From assembly GCA_037447655.1 (NCBI GenBank), contig JBBHKE010000817.1, positions 92,191-156,190 on the forward strand: a stretch of DNA of 64,000 bases, written 5' to 3'. Shown here one piece after another: positions 40,905 through 52,516 of this stretch; positions within the stretch are counted from its first letter, which is position 1, and each line of letters opens with the position of its first letter. The DNA comes from Zygnema cylindricum. Its lineage: Eukaryota > Streptophyta > Zygnematophyceae > Zygnematales > Zygnemataceae. A model generated the notes under the pieces. It was given only the letters and a program-made list of their open reading frames with translations. It did no database searches and was not told the origin of the DNA. The translations under genes were made by a program, and so were the position numbers.

Positions 40905-43900
40905 GGTCACGAGCCCTCCTTCACGGATCCGGTCTTTGATGGACGTGGATATCTGTATTGGGCAGATTTGGATAAGTCTTACTTCAAGCAAGTGAAACTT
41001 ATTGATGTGTTAAATGGATCATTCGCAGAATCTGATGCCAGCTTTCATCAGAAAAATGACCAGACTTTGCATTTAGTAAAGCTTATGATATCAAAAGAAT
41101 TGCATATGACATATATTAATGTTGCAAAAGCATCAGATTTGTGGGATGCATTGAAATCTTCTTATGTTAAAGCTAGTGACCAGCATGAGATTATAACTGC
41201 TGGTCAAATCTATGAGTATAAGTACACAGGTGGTAGCATGGTGGAATACACTAATCAGTTTCAAATGTTACTGTCAGAAAATGCATGTTCTGGGGGGACT
41301 TTCTCCCCTTATCATCAGGCCATGATTCTCCTAAAGGGGCTTCCTAATGAATATAAATGAGCCTCAGATGAAATGAAAAAATTGTCTAAACCTCTTTGGA
41401 ATTTGCAAAAAGCTATAGAGTTTATCTTGGCAGAAGAGGCTACTCAGACAGTTTTAGGATTTGGAAAACCAGCTGTAGCATTTACGGCTCAGTTTCAGAG
41501 GGAAAATAGATATCAAGGGAATCAGTTTAATCCTCAGTTTGAGAAATGTGTTTATTGCTATACTGATGGTCACTCCTTCAGAGCTTGTCCTTTGTATATA
41601 AAAGCTCTTGAAACATGTACCATTCGGAAAGGATGGAGACACCGCGGACCTCCCATTTCCCAAAAACCTCCGAATAAAATTGTTGCATTTTCAGCGGAGG
41701 ATACGGAATTGGAGAAGAAAAAGACCGAGGAAACGACACCTGATGTGATCAGTTTTGCAAAAACAGATGACAAAGAGTTCTTTGCTCTCGCCAAACTCGA
41801 CATGATGGAAGGAGAAAAGGACCTCGGATGGATAATGGATTCCGGCAGCTCTTCACACATGTGTTGGAACAAGTCTTGGTTTAAAGAGATGTCTTCTATT
41901 CCTTTACGTCAGATCTTTTATGCTTGTGGCTATGCTGTTGAATCAAATGCCAAAGGAAACATAGATCAAGATTGTGTGATAGATGGAATTGTTGTTAAGA
42001 GAACTTTGTATGATGTCTTGTATGTTCCAAAGTTCAAGAAAAATATGTTTTCTACGTCTGTAGCTGAAAGCAAAGGCTTTGAGGTTCTCCAGAAAAATGG
42101 CAAGAAAATAGTGAGCAAGAATGGAAGAGTAGCTCTAGTAGGAACTAGAGGCCCAAACTTTTTGTACCGCATGGACCTGGCTAATAAAATTGATTTTGCG
42201 TACTCCAGTGTCCTATGTGATAATGTTTTGTGGCATAAAAGGCTTGGTCATGTGCACCATGAGAGACTTACTAAGATGATAAACCATAATATGATAGAGG
42301 GAGTCAAGCTTGGTCAAAAAGAGTTCGATGTTTGTGATGGTTGTGCTCTCGGAACGCTTCACAAGCTTCCTCTACCACAAGTTTCTGATCATCGAGCCAC
42401 AGATCTCCTTGGTATTATTCACTCTGATGTCTTCGGCCCTTCCAAAGTTCCCTCTCTTGGTGGCAGCCGCTTCTTTGTCACCTTTACAGAGGATTACTCC
42501 CGATATAGTCGCCTATACTTCATGAAGGAGAAGGGAGAAGTCTTCACTCACTTTAAGCACTACAAAATCTGGGCGGAGAAACTTCACCGCAAATCTATTC
42601 TTGCTTTGCGAACGGATAATGGTGGAGAGTATGTATCTCATGCATTTGCTGATTTTTTGAAAGAGAATGGCATCTCTCGAGAATTTACTGCTCCGTACAC
42701 ACCGGAACAAAATGGTGTTGCCGAGAGACTTAATCGGACTTTGACTGAATGTGCTCGATCTATGATGGCCGATAAAGGTGTGGATCCAAAGTTTTGGGGG
42801 GAAGCTTTTCATTGTGCTTCCTACATTAGAAATAGAGTGGAAACCCGGGCTGTTAGGGGTAAGACACCTTATGAAGTTTGGACAGGCAAAAAGCCAAATG
42901 TTAGTTATTTTAGAGTTTTTGGTAGCAAATGTTTTATCTTGGATAATCTTCCTAATTGGAAGCTTAGTCCAAAATCTGTACCTGGCATCTTTTTAGGCTA
43001 TGATGACGAATCTGCAGGTTATAGAGTGTATAATCCTCAGAGAGGATGTCTTCAAACAGCCAGGAATATTCAGATTAAAGAAGAAAGTCAATTTGTTGAC
43101 GTTTTTAGCATGGATGCAGCTGAAAGGAAAGAGAAAATACAAGAGTATATCATTCTTGAGCAGGTACCTTTTACTCCATCCTCTTCTACTTCTTCTACCT
43201 CTCTCCCAAATGCCTCAGGGCCGTCTAATACTCCTTCTGGAGCTGCTCCTTCTGTCGATGCTCCTCCGAATACACGCCTTGTGCGGCAATCTAAGGAACC
43301 AACCGTTCCCGCGTCAGATTTTCCGGGGGGAAGAAGGCAAAGTAGCCGCCTTCGAGGCGACCGAGTTGAGAGTGCTTTTTCTGCAAGCACAGAGGATCCG
43401 CTTACTATTCATGAAGCTTTTTCCGTTCCTGAAAGGATCATTGGATCTCGGCTGCAAATGAAGAGATAAAGTCAATTATGGAAGCCCAAACTTGGGAACT
43501 TGTGGAGCTCCCACCGAACAGGAAAGCTATCGGTTGTAAGTGGGTCTTCAAATTAAAATTGAATCCTGATAATACAATTGAGAGATATAAAGCTAGACTG
43601 GTTGCTAAGGGATTTAGCCAAAAGAAGGGAATTGACTATGAAGAGACCTTCTCTCCTGTGGTTCGCTTTCCTACTGTTACAGTTTTGCTATCTCTTGCTG
43701 CAATAGAGGATATGGAATAGCATCAGATGGATGTTAAGACAGCTTTCTTGCATGGTGATTTGGAGGAAGTAATTTATATGAAGCAGCCAGAGATGTATGC
43801 AGAAAAAGGGAAAGAAAATCTGGTCTGTAAACTGTTGAAGTCCCTTTATGGTCTAAAACAGGCTCCGAGGCAATGGAACCTGAAATTAGATGATTTTTTA

Positions 43901-44970
43901 ACCAATCTTGGCTTTACCAGGATCAGTTCAGATCACTCAGTCTATGTAATGCAAGGTGATGATGGAGTGATTTATGTGGCAGTTTATGTAGATGATTTGC
44001 TACTGATTAGCAAATCCATCAATGAGATTAATAAAATAAAATCAGCTTTGAATTCCCGGTTTGAAATGAAAGACTTGGGTGAGGCTAAGTATATTCTAGG
44101 AATTCAAGTAGAAAGAGACAGGAAACAGAAAATTATTTATTTAACTCAAAAGGAAGCAATCACGGACATGTTAGAAAAGTTTGGCATGTCGGACGCAAAG
44201 GGGAGTGCCACTCCTATGGAATTCAGGCAGAAATTGGAAGGCACGGAAACGGATGGTGGTGTTTTGGTTGATGGTTTTTTAGATTCAGGGGAGGCAGATT
44301 CTATGTCCTCCATTCCTTACAAGCAGATTGTCGGAAGCCTCATTTATTTCATGAATTGTACTCGTCCCGACATCGCAGCAGCGATTGGAGCCTTAAGCCG
44401 AAGCCTTCAAAACCAAGGAAATCAGACTATGAGGCAGCAAAGAGAGTTCTTCGTTATCTTGCAGGAACTCAAAATCTTAGACTCTCTCTCGGTGGAGAGG
44501 AAGTCAAAATTCATACATGGAGCGATGCGAGCTACGGAGATATGCCGAGCCGACGCTCCACCACCGGATACATTTTGAAGATCGGAAGTGGAACTTGCTG
44601 CTGAAGCAGCAAACTTCAGAAGGTAACGGCTCAGTCTACCATGGAGGCTGAGTACATGGCTGCCAGCTCGGCAGGTAAAGAGTTACTTTGGGTAAAGTCT
44701 CTTCTCCAAGAGCTTCTCTTTATGCAATCTGGACCATAGATAGTGTGGTGTGATAATCAGGCAGCAATCGCTATTGCATCTAATCCCGGTCATCACTTTA
44801 AGAGTAAGCACATTGACATCAAGCTACACTTTGTAAGAGAAAAGGTGATGGGAAAAGTCTTGAAGTTGAGTTATTTACCGGATGAGCAAATGGTGGCTGA
44901 TATGATGACGAAACCCTTACCTGCTCCCAAATTGAAGTTCTGTAGAGAGGCATGTGGACTGAGTGACTAG
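40847..44970 (+). pseudogene. Copia B Gag-Pol, multiple stops and frameshifts
   Basis: Gag runs to a TGA at 41358. The next frame (41373-43469) has zinc knuckle CVYCYTDGHSFRACPL, protease WIMDSGSSSHMC, integrase HKRLGHVHHERL with CDGCALGTLHK, then EDYSRYSRLYF, RTDNGGEYVS and EQNGVAERLNRTL, so the D, D and E residues are all present. A frameshift near 43440, a stop at 43720, a frameshift near 44410 and stops near 44602 and 44738 break RT (AFLHGDLEEVIYMKQPE, YVDDLLLIS) and RNase H (TWSDASYGDMPS, WCDNQAAIAIAS, ADMMTKPLPAPK). Integrase is better preserved than in copia A, while RT is worse. Confidence 0.93.
40905..40919 (+). promoter_or_regulatory. Primer-binding site of copia B, decayed
   Basis: GGTCACGAGCCCTCC abuts the LTR. 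It matches the initiator tRNA-Met anticodon-arm complement GGTTATGGGCCCACC at 11 of 15 positions. The position equivalence with A and C supports the same priming mode. Confidence 0.55.
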
Positions 44971-44993
44971 CAGAGTCTAAAGCTTTAGGGGAG

Positions 44994-45730
44994 TGTTGTT
45001 TTTAGAAAGCTTTAGTCCTCTTTATGCCTCAGCTGTGAGAGAGAGCTGTTCAGGACTTAAGCTATTTTTGGTTGAGTTCGGTTCAGTACTTACCGAAATT
45101 AGTGTGACAGTGAAGTTGGGAGTTCACGGTTCATTCACACTTGGGACACGTGTCGTCACTTGGGAGAATGCGTGAGTATGTCCTCCGTGGACGTACGGAA
45201 ATTCGGCAGGACCACTGGACTTCGTGAAGTCAATTCTACGGTGCCAAATCCTCTAATCGGACCGCTGACAGCCGCCGCCAACAAATAGTGACGAGGCGTG
45301 ACTAGATCATTATCACTTTACGTTGTCTGAACTTCGGTGTAAATATTTGTGATAGAATGTTAGATGTACGGCTGGAATGCCTCCGTACAGCTTAGTGTAG
45401 TTTCGGTGTATAAAAGTAGGACTTAGTGAATTTGATTTTTAGGAACAAATGATATGAAATTGTACACTCAGTTTTATGTAATTTCATTTCTACATATCTC
45501 ACATATTTGAGAGCGGAAATGATTGAAATTTTGTGTGTGTGTTTCTTTTTATGTTATCTAGATTGTGGCAAATTTTTAGGACGTTTAGAGCATTTTTCTG
45601 AAAGTTATAGTCTGTCAACGTTTTTGTTCAGCCATCGGTATTTGTGGAAGCTTCCTCTCTTGATTTGTTCTACGATGACTACTGCTACATCTTCTTCATC
45701 TTCAGTACCAGCACTTGTCTCAGAACAACA
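44994..45730 (+). repeat. 3' LTR of copia B
   Basis: 737 bp, closely matching 40167-40904. It is preceded by the purine tract TTTAGGGGAG and followed by the CTATG duplication. Confidence 0.95.
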
Positions 45731-45831
45731 CTATGTTCCTTTGTTCGTCATTCCGTTAATCGAATTTATGGTCGTAACACTGTTTAAATACATATCAAAC
45801 CTAATGTATCCTATCGAACTTCTACGACATA

Positions 45832-45895
45832 CTGGCTAGAGGTAACGGCTACGCCGCGCTCTGCCGGTCGAGGTTCGAGTCTTGTCGGACTCAAC
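45832..45895 (+). other. tRNA-like module in second solo C LTR
   Basis: A-box-like TGGCTAGAGGTAACGG (45833-45848) and B box GGTTCGAGTCT (45872-45882), antisense to the LTR. It is similar to the module at 15486-15545, as expected for one family. Confidence 0.6.
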
Positions 45896-46110
45896 CTTTT
45901 GTTGAGAGTGACATGAGTCACTTTTTAGCATTACCTGCTTAAGCTAGGACAGCCATGGCTCAGCCACCCTCTCTATCGCTCAGTGACAACAACAAGTATG
46001 GTGGGCAGAGAGAGGAGGTGGAGACGGGTTGTCCGCCTTTTTCCTTCTTCTATTTGTACTAAATTTAGACCTAGAAAATACCATATAAAACTAATAATTT
46101 CAACACCACC

Positions 46111-47279
46111 AGCTGGTCTGCATTTCATACTTTACACTATACTCTACAGCTTGCTCGAAGGTGAATTTAATGCCATATGCTTCGGTCGAACGATTCTGAA
46201 TGAACCGTCGAGATTGTGTGGGAAATTGACCCACGAATTTCTATACTGCCTCAGCCTCTAACATTAGATCCAGTAGGGCCTCACGCAAAGTTTCCATACG
46301 TGACCACAATGCCGGGGCTGTTTCACCCGGTTTGCGTTTGAAATTCATTAATTCTTTGACTTGGTAAGAATTCTGCAATTGATACTCGTCCTGTAATAAA
46401 TCGAATATTAACGAGACAAGATCTCTTAGAGGGACCAGCATTTTAAGTCTAGCCGGAATTGCAGCCCTAGCTACCACTGCGAATTGATGAGAAACCTCAG
46501 GTATTGAGGTGAAACTTCATTGCCTGCGGAGTCATAAACTGCGGGGACAACGGGTTGGAAAGGAATTTCGGGGCTGCCAATTATGGCTAGAGCTCGGGAA
46601 TAGGCGGGTGCTATTTCAATCATAACACAAATTTCCTCATATTTCCGTGTATAAAGGGATAGGGCATATCCTCTGAGGTATCTCCCTAGTAAAGAAAAAG
46701 CAACCCGCAGGTCGTAACGGTCTTGGTACCGAAATGTGAGGTCACGCATTTCGGTATTGGAAAGCATGCGAAAGTGGGACAAGGACATGGTGTTTTTGAG
46801 ACCAGAAAAACAAAAATGATGTTTGCCTCCTTCGATGTCCATGGAGGAAGCCATGCCTTTGCTGGAAGGGTAGGAATTAGTGTGTAAGGTATTGTTCACT
46901 GAGAAAATTGACGGCGGTAGCCTTAGACCTTGTATGTTAAGTGAGTCGGTGTCCGAATCTTCCGCGAACTGTGGGTGGAAGACGAAGAAACCGATGACGT
47001 AGACCTATGGAGAGAAGAAAGACCAGATCTGGACGGACAGGGTGATCCTAAAAATTGCGATGGAACTGCTGAGATTGGGAAAGATATTGGAGGGGAGTCG
47101 ACCGTAATTGACTCTTTGGACGACACTTGGTAAGAACGTGAGATTCTGGTGGTACCTGCCGAAAACTGTAAATTATTCCAGTCCGTTGGCATGTAACCAA
47201 AAGATTGTCCTATCCGAATGTAGCGAAATGCCAAACACACACAAACGTACGCTAATACCCGCAAACCTGAAAACACCAA
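46111..47279 (-). pseudogene. Gag (capsid region) of D
   Basis: Three frames follow each other: 47279-46923 (Ser/Thr-rich, with a possible start at MPTDWNNLQFS), 46899-46471 (FRYQDRYDLRVAFSLLGRYL), 46477-46241 (ELMNFKRKPGETAPALWSRM, typical of plant gypsy capsid). A tail reaches the solo LTR at 46105. The rest of Gag resumes at 39531 with WDAHERPKPSPKDYP. It is identified by position and by the capsid-like segment. Confidence 0.75.
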
Positions 47280-48778
47280 GCAGTTCGGTCTATCTTATAT
47301 CACTAGAGTTAGTCTACTCGAACTCTGTCTTTCACAATTCCACTCAAATCAAGCCACACCAAGCAAACTCGTGTCACCTATGAAAGGCCACTTGCGGCCA
47401 GATGTAACAAAGCAGGAAACTATTCAGGGCCGACACGGCCAGATCTAAGAAAGCGGGAAACTATTCAGGGCCAACACGGCCAAAGTTAGTAAAGCAGAAA
47501 ACCGTTAATCAAGACCGATCAAGGTCAGATCTAGGACCATGCAATGGATCTAGGACCATGCAATGATGATGTCCTATGCGAAGGAAAAGAAACTAAACCT
47601 TCAATAAGATCTTTAACCCTCTAAACAAGTTCACTTGATAACCTAAATCGCGCCTGCACCCACAAGGATCGGTTACTCACCTGAAGCGATAGCATCCTGT
47701 AGGATACTGTAAATGTCTCCCAACGATGCTCCAGTTCCAAGTTACGTTATCACACCACAACTCAATGCCAAAGTAGTTAGTAGCCTGTTAGGGTACGCGT
47801 ATCAACTTTAAGCAACGCTCTACCCAACTATTAAAGCAGTTATAATTTTATGTGATAATTCGTGAAACCTACTATATATATTTATATATACATATATTTT
47901 TTTCTCTTGGTTTTTAATATATATATATATATATATAAAAAAAAAAGGTTTGCTAGGTTTTCTGAGTGAGTTAATCCGGTAGGCAGACAAAAAGAGAAAC
48001 TATACCGGATTTACAGGCGAAATCAGAAAAATCGAACTCAAAGCCCACCAAGCAACGAAACCCTAAAAATTGAAAATAAAAACAGATTAAAGCAATCCAA
48101 AGAAAACCACTAGATTGGAAAAGAAAACAAAACAACTTATTAATGTTTGACTGAAAAAGAAAAGCAAATTACAATAACTAGACCAAAAGAAAACAATTGA
48201 CACAAGGAATAACGAAAATTAAAAATGAAACAAAATTAAGCACGGGAATATTTGCGACACTAGCCACTAGGCTCTTAAGTCTTTTAATATTCCCTACTAG
48301 GAGTCCAACCAACAGACAAGAACCCTTCCTTAACTGGACGAAGGAGCCGAGATAGCCGGTATTCCCACAGAGCCATACAGGACTGGAGCTAGACTGCAAA
48401 GTCAGCGCTCTGACAGCAAGAAACACCAAGTCCACGGACAGAATTCAACCACCACAGCACGTAGAAGACAGTCTGGAGGGAAACCTTGCAGGCTGGCTTG
48501 CGCCGGTAGATTAGGTAAGGTCTTAGTACAAAGAGAAGGAGAAGCTCAGAGACAATTACTAGCATGAAACTATGGGTCTGAAAAAAGGAAAAACCCTAAC
48601 TCAAAAACTAGCCGGTCACTAAATATTTAGGTAAAATCCCTAGCGATAGAGTTTGACAAATCACGAGAATAATGCTTGCCAGAAAACGACAACCTTCCAA
48701 TGTTGGATTCCCGTGCTTAATTTTGCAAAGTTCCTATCTTGCCAAATGGCATTTATCCTATGCTGTCACTAATCCGTA
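47280..48778 (-). other. Leader region of D
   Basis: No protein domain is seen. It holds tandem repeats at 47394-47514, a TA run near 47870-47940 and a GAGCCGAGATAGCCGG sequence at about 48346, related to the repeat at 12956-13230. It would be the 5' untranslated leader between LTR and Gag. No primer site was recognised. Confidence 0.45.
47394..47514. repeat. Three tandem units of about 43 bp
   Basis: Units begin GCGGCCAGATGTAACAAAGC, then CACGGCCAGATCTAAGAAAGC, then CACGGCCAAAGTTAGTAAAGC. They are followed by a short doublet of GATCTAGGACCATGCAATG (47528-47566). Confidence 0.75.
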
Positions 48779-49187
48779 CAGCTACACTAATTCCCACATG
48801 TCTTTGAGCAGATGTTTTATGTTAAACGTTGCCATTTTCTAGAGAGGACGGCTGCGTGGCCGCCTCGGACTGCCCTACATCTACACCTCGAGGATCAAAA
48901 CCCTCCCTAAGCTAAGCAAAAATGATGCATGAACCTCCAAGGGTTCATGACTTCAAACACCTGTCAAGTTTGTAGCAGTTTGAACTCCTGACGTCTGATG
49001 TCGTACCGGGGTCTTGCTCCATGCTGATTTTACATCGTGTTCCCGCGGTGCCGTACGGGAGTACAATCTGACCTTTGTCTCGTACGTATCTCTAGTTGTA
49101 CTCTCGAATATGAACTTGTCACGTCACCGAAAAATCAATTAGCACGCGATTAAATAATAATACATGTTGACGTCATACGGCATGACA
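48779..49187 (-). repeat. LTR-like block of D, 5' side
   Basis: Partner of 31806-32217. GAATT follows at 49188. The block has the same inverted repeat GAACCTCCAAGGGTTC and the CCGCGG-containing segment. The far end may be truncated. Confidence 0.7.
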
Positions 49188-52100
49188 GAATTAGTAAAAT
49201 TTATTATAGTGATATTTTTGACGACCGATATTCAAAGTTATCCGACGATAAAAGTGTATGATATATCGCTCCATGACAAATAAATTTGTTATCGCCGATA
49301 TATTTGTAGAAATGTATTATCATATAATATGTTATATGGTATTACACTGTATATAATATATAACATACCATATCACATATCAAAACTCAGGTCGTACATT
49401 ACAAAATGGAAGTGCGAAACTATTGTACCAACTGCGCAACACTTACTTTATAAAATGACGTAAGTTATAAGACCAAAAATATTAAACATGAATATATAGG
49501 TGAAAGCAGTGTACCGCATAGTTATCACAATATTTTGATATCCACACACGGGTTTATATATTAGTAGAATTTTGCAACATTTTCCTTACCGGTAAAATTA
49601 TTATCGATTGGAAAAAAGGTACATATCGATTATCAGTAAACAATCTGAAAAATATTAGGATTTTGTTAAATGCTTTTGATTAGCTAGGTTATTTATGGTT
49701 TGCAAACCAATGATATTGTGGTCTTACAAGATTCGTGGTGAGATTTCCAACATTATAGTTTGGTCATACAATAACATAAGTGACCCTAATTATAACTGAA
49801 TAATAGGCATTACAAAAATAGCTTATAACATAACTTACAGAAAATATCATTAAGTTTAAGTTAATATAAGTTTTAAGTTTCGACATCAACGCTTGTATAG
49901 CCCAAACGTACGACAATAAAAAGAAAATTATGCCTATAATATTTATTTTCTCGAAAGGAATTCTTAGTATTTGAACACTTTTACAAACATCTGCTCATGG
50001 GTGGGTATTCCGTAAGCCAGAACATTAAAATGAGGATATGTGAATAGAAACAAGCTCCACCACCATAATTTCGGTCTTAACTTCGGGTCTTTTGACAAAT
50101 CTGCTGACCGATGTCTTAGCGAATCCACCCAGATCGGCATAACGGAAATAAGACCTCAACATCTTTTGCATCGGACGTCTGATGATCCTGATGTCGGCAA
50201 ATATTCAAACATCGGTTGAAAATTGCAAAGATCCATTTTGTATCGGTTTAACCGTTACCTTACGTATCCCTTATTCCCACCCTCACCTTGAGATTTGGCG
50301 TTTACTATAATAAATAATGTACCTACCGTACGAAGGTTAAAATCGACGCCTGCCGACGGTTGTCATGCAGCTGTCATCTACCGGCCACTGACGTCATTCG
50401 ATCGAGTGGTCCCCGAGTCCCGACCACCGGTCTCCATTCGCGGAAAAATCACGCCAACAAGTGATTGGTTTGGCAGGTTAGGAGTTAGGACAAACGAGGT
50501 CGCGCCCTGGCCGTTATGTCGAGTTAAGTCAACTTTGACCGTTCGACGTCCACTCAACCTTTCACGTATCATTTCTGGCGGTCATTTCAAGGCTCTCAGC
50601 CTGCTGCATCGGGCCACGTGGCACGGTCGATTTTATCAGCTGTCTTTCATCGGACGGCAGGGAGGCTCTTTCTCGACCGTTAGGGTTGTTTTCCACTTCA
50701 GGTGTGCACCTTCTTTTTATCAGGTCTCACACATTCTTTACTTCTTTTCTTTCTCAAACTCTCTTGTTCCCCTTTCTCGACTTCTTTCATCCATGGGGAT
50801 CGCCTGTACGGAGAACACAGTTTCGCCATTTTTTCAGAGGTGTGCACTCCGCAATCATTGAATTTATCTTGTTTCTTTTGTTTTGTTTCTTGCATATTTT
50901 ACCTGTCGCCTTTTACTTTTGTGAATATGTTGTTGGATTTGAAGCAAGAAGGATGAGAGAGATATGGAATGGATGTCCCTATAGAGAGGGTGTGAATTTG
51001 TCCCTGGGGGAGGGGGAGAGGGGTAGAGGGAGAGGGAGAGGGAGAGAGACTTAAATCATATCCCTGCGGGCGTAGATAGACATAGACTAATAGAGTCATA
51101 CGTACACACAGACACTTGTCCTTGTGTATGCTTATTTTAGACTTAAAAAAAAAAAAGGAAAGGAAAGGAAGCAGGGACTTGCAACTTAAAATTTTTTTCC
51201 ACCGGAATTCTTTTGGATTTTGTGGCTTCACTTCAGCTGTTTTCGAGCTTGCTGAGAATACAAACAAAAGTGGAAATCCTGTCCGATTTACAAACCACCG
51301 GTGATCCATTTTTATGTACTGGATCAACCGGATTTACCGGATCAATCGTAATAGTATGGATTAGTATGGGTTAGTGTCGCATGAATCCTCGCCCTAGTCT
51401 CTGAAAATATACCGTTTTTGCAGTAGTGTGGTTCCACGCTATTATTGGTGTATATGAATACTCGCATAGTCGCTGAAAGTAGAACCGATTTTGCAGTTAA
51501 GTGGTTCCACACTATTTTTGGTGATGGACAGCATAGATAGATAGGACGTTAGGATGAGATATTATTTGTGCATTTTGGAGAAGATTCCTCCTGCTGAGAA
51601 AAAATAGGAGGCTGGTACCTTAGATTAGGTTTTTTCACTGAGCTTAAACTAAAAGGTCACGTTAATGATGGTGGTGATGGTGGCCGTCATAAACTGGAAA
51701 AAGGAAGGAGAAAGGTCGAAATTAGGGTTTATGTGGAGCTCTCATCTGTTCACAAGAAGAGCTGCTGAAAGAAAAGTTCTGTGGTGGCCCTTGCAGTGAA
51801 CCCTATTTTGGAGGAGACTGGCTCTGACCACACCTCATTTCTCCAATTTTTTCTTCGACACAGAAGTCAAATTTTCTGCAACTCGAAAGTGAATTTTTAT
51901 GCGATACAAAAGTGAATGATTGGCTGAAATCATTCATCTTGCATTTGGATTGGGGGAGCAGTCTCCTTCCTAGTCTTGACAGCAAGAGGAACAAGAGAGG
52001 GTGTCTTGTAATGATAAAATAATCACAACGTTTTGAAACGTTTGTGTATTTTTCAAGAGAGGTTATTTTGGCCATAAAAGATAAAATAAAGGAGAAGGAC

Positions 52101-52516
52101 TTAAAAACAGCGGGGTTAGAAAGTTTCTGTGGCGAGAGTTTTTATGGAAGGATGTTGGAAGCAGAAAGGAGAATGGTTTTGAGAACGTTTGTCATTGAAA
52201 ATTTGAGAAATAATTTGTGTACGAGGAAGGAATTTCATTCTAAATGGTGAATGGGTCTTTTACAGTTTTCGTAATCTGCCAAATTTCAACAGCGGACTTT
52301 TTTTGAAGTTTGGTTTCTGTTTCAGTTTATTCGTAAAACGTTTCTCTTTTTTCTTTTTTATGTTTGGGTGACAGCTGTATTTCTTGAGGTAGGAGAAAGA
52401 TTTGGCGATGAATTAAATTTGCGGTTCATGGTAGCTTTTTGGAGCTGTGCGACAATTGTCACGCCACTCATTCTTTCTCCTAATATTTTTTGCTTATAAA
52501 AACAAAACATAGAATC
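49188..52516. other. Intergenic and 5' region of the zinc-finger gene
   Basis: AT-rich to about 50280, including palindrome-rich sequence at 49330-49380. From 50280 it is GC-richer, and a 188-codon frame at 50295-50861 has no recognisable domain. It may be promoter or 5' untranslated exon of the gene starting at 52517. A possible 3' splice site TTTGGGTGACAG ends at 52372, so a leader intron is possible. No other gene is supported. Confidence 0.45.

Larger units (their letters stand above)
40167..45730 (+). mobile_element. Copia element B, full length, defective
   Basis: 5' LTR 40167-40904, primer site 40905, gag-pol to 44970, purine tract before 44994, 3' LTR 44994-45730. CTATG flanks both sides (40162-40166 and 45731-45735). 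The LTRs differ at about 15-20 positions in 738. Domain order is Ty1/copia. It is a different family from A and C, though the Gag and Pol sequences are alignable by eye. The family also has a solo LTR at 13369-14150. Confidence 0.95.
39532..46105 (-). mobile_element. Solo LTR, copia family C, inside D Gag, split by copia B
   Basis: The LTR parts are 39532-40166 and 45736-46105 (about 1,005 bp). On the minus strand it starts TGTTGAAATTATTAG and ends AGAATTGCA. The flanks are CCACC at 39527-39531 and 46106-46110. Copia B is inserted with duplication CTATG. The tRNA-like module lies at 45832-45895. Confidence 0.93.
31806..49187 (-). mobile_element. Ty3/gypsy element D with DNA methyltransferase and PHD finger
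   Basis: Reading on the minus strand: LTR-like block 48779-49187, leader 47280-48778, Gag 47279-46111 and 39531-39400, zinc knuckles about 39395-39295, protease in 39127-38390, C5 methyltransferase 38259-36955, RT 36433-36149 and 35074-34453, RNase H about 34452-34080, integrase 33808-32858, PHD finger 32749-32477, LTR-like block 32217-31806. RT before RNase H and integrase is the Ty3/gypsy (Metaviridae) order. Solo LTRs sit in Gag and in RT, and one holds copia B. Removing them restores continuous domains. The extra modules, methyltransferase between protease and RT and PHD after integrase, are not in standard gypsy elements. The copy is dead: several stops and frameshifts. Confidence 0.88.

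Noticed and set aside
50295-50861. 188-codon frame
   Set aside because: It needs a non-ATG start, shows no domain and lies in the probable promoter or leader of the zinc-finger gene. It is kept as unassigned sequence.
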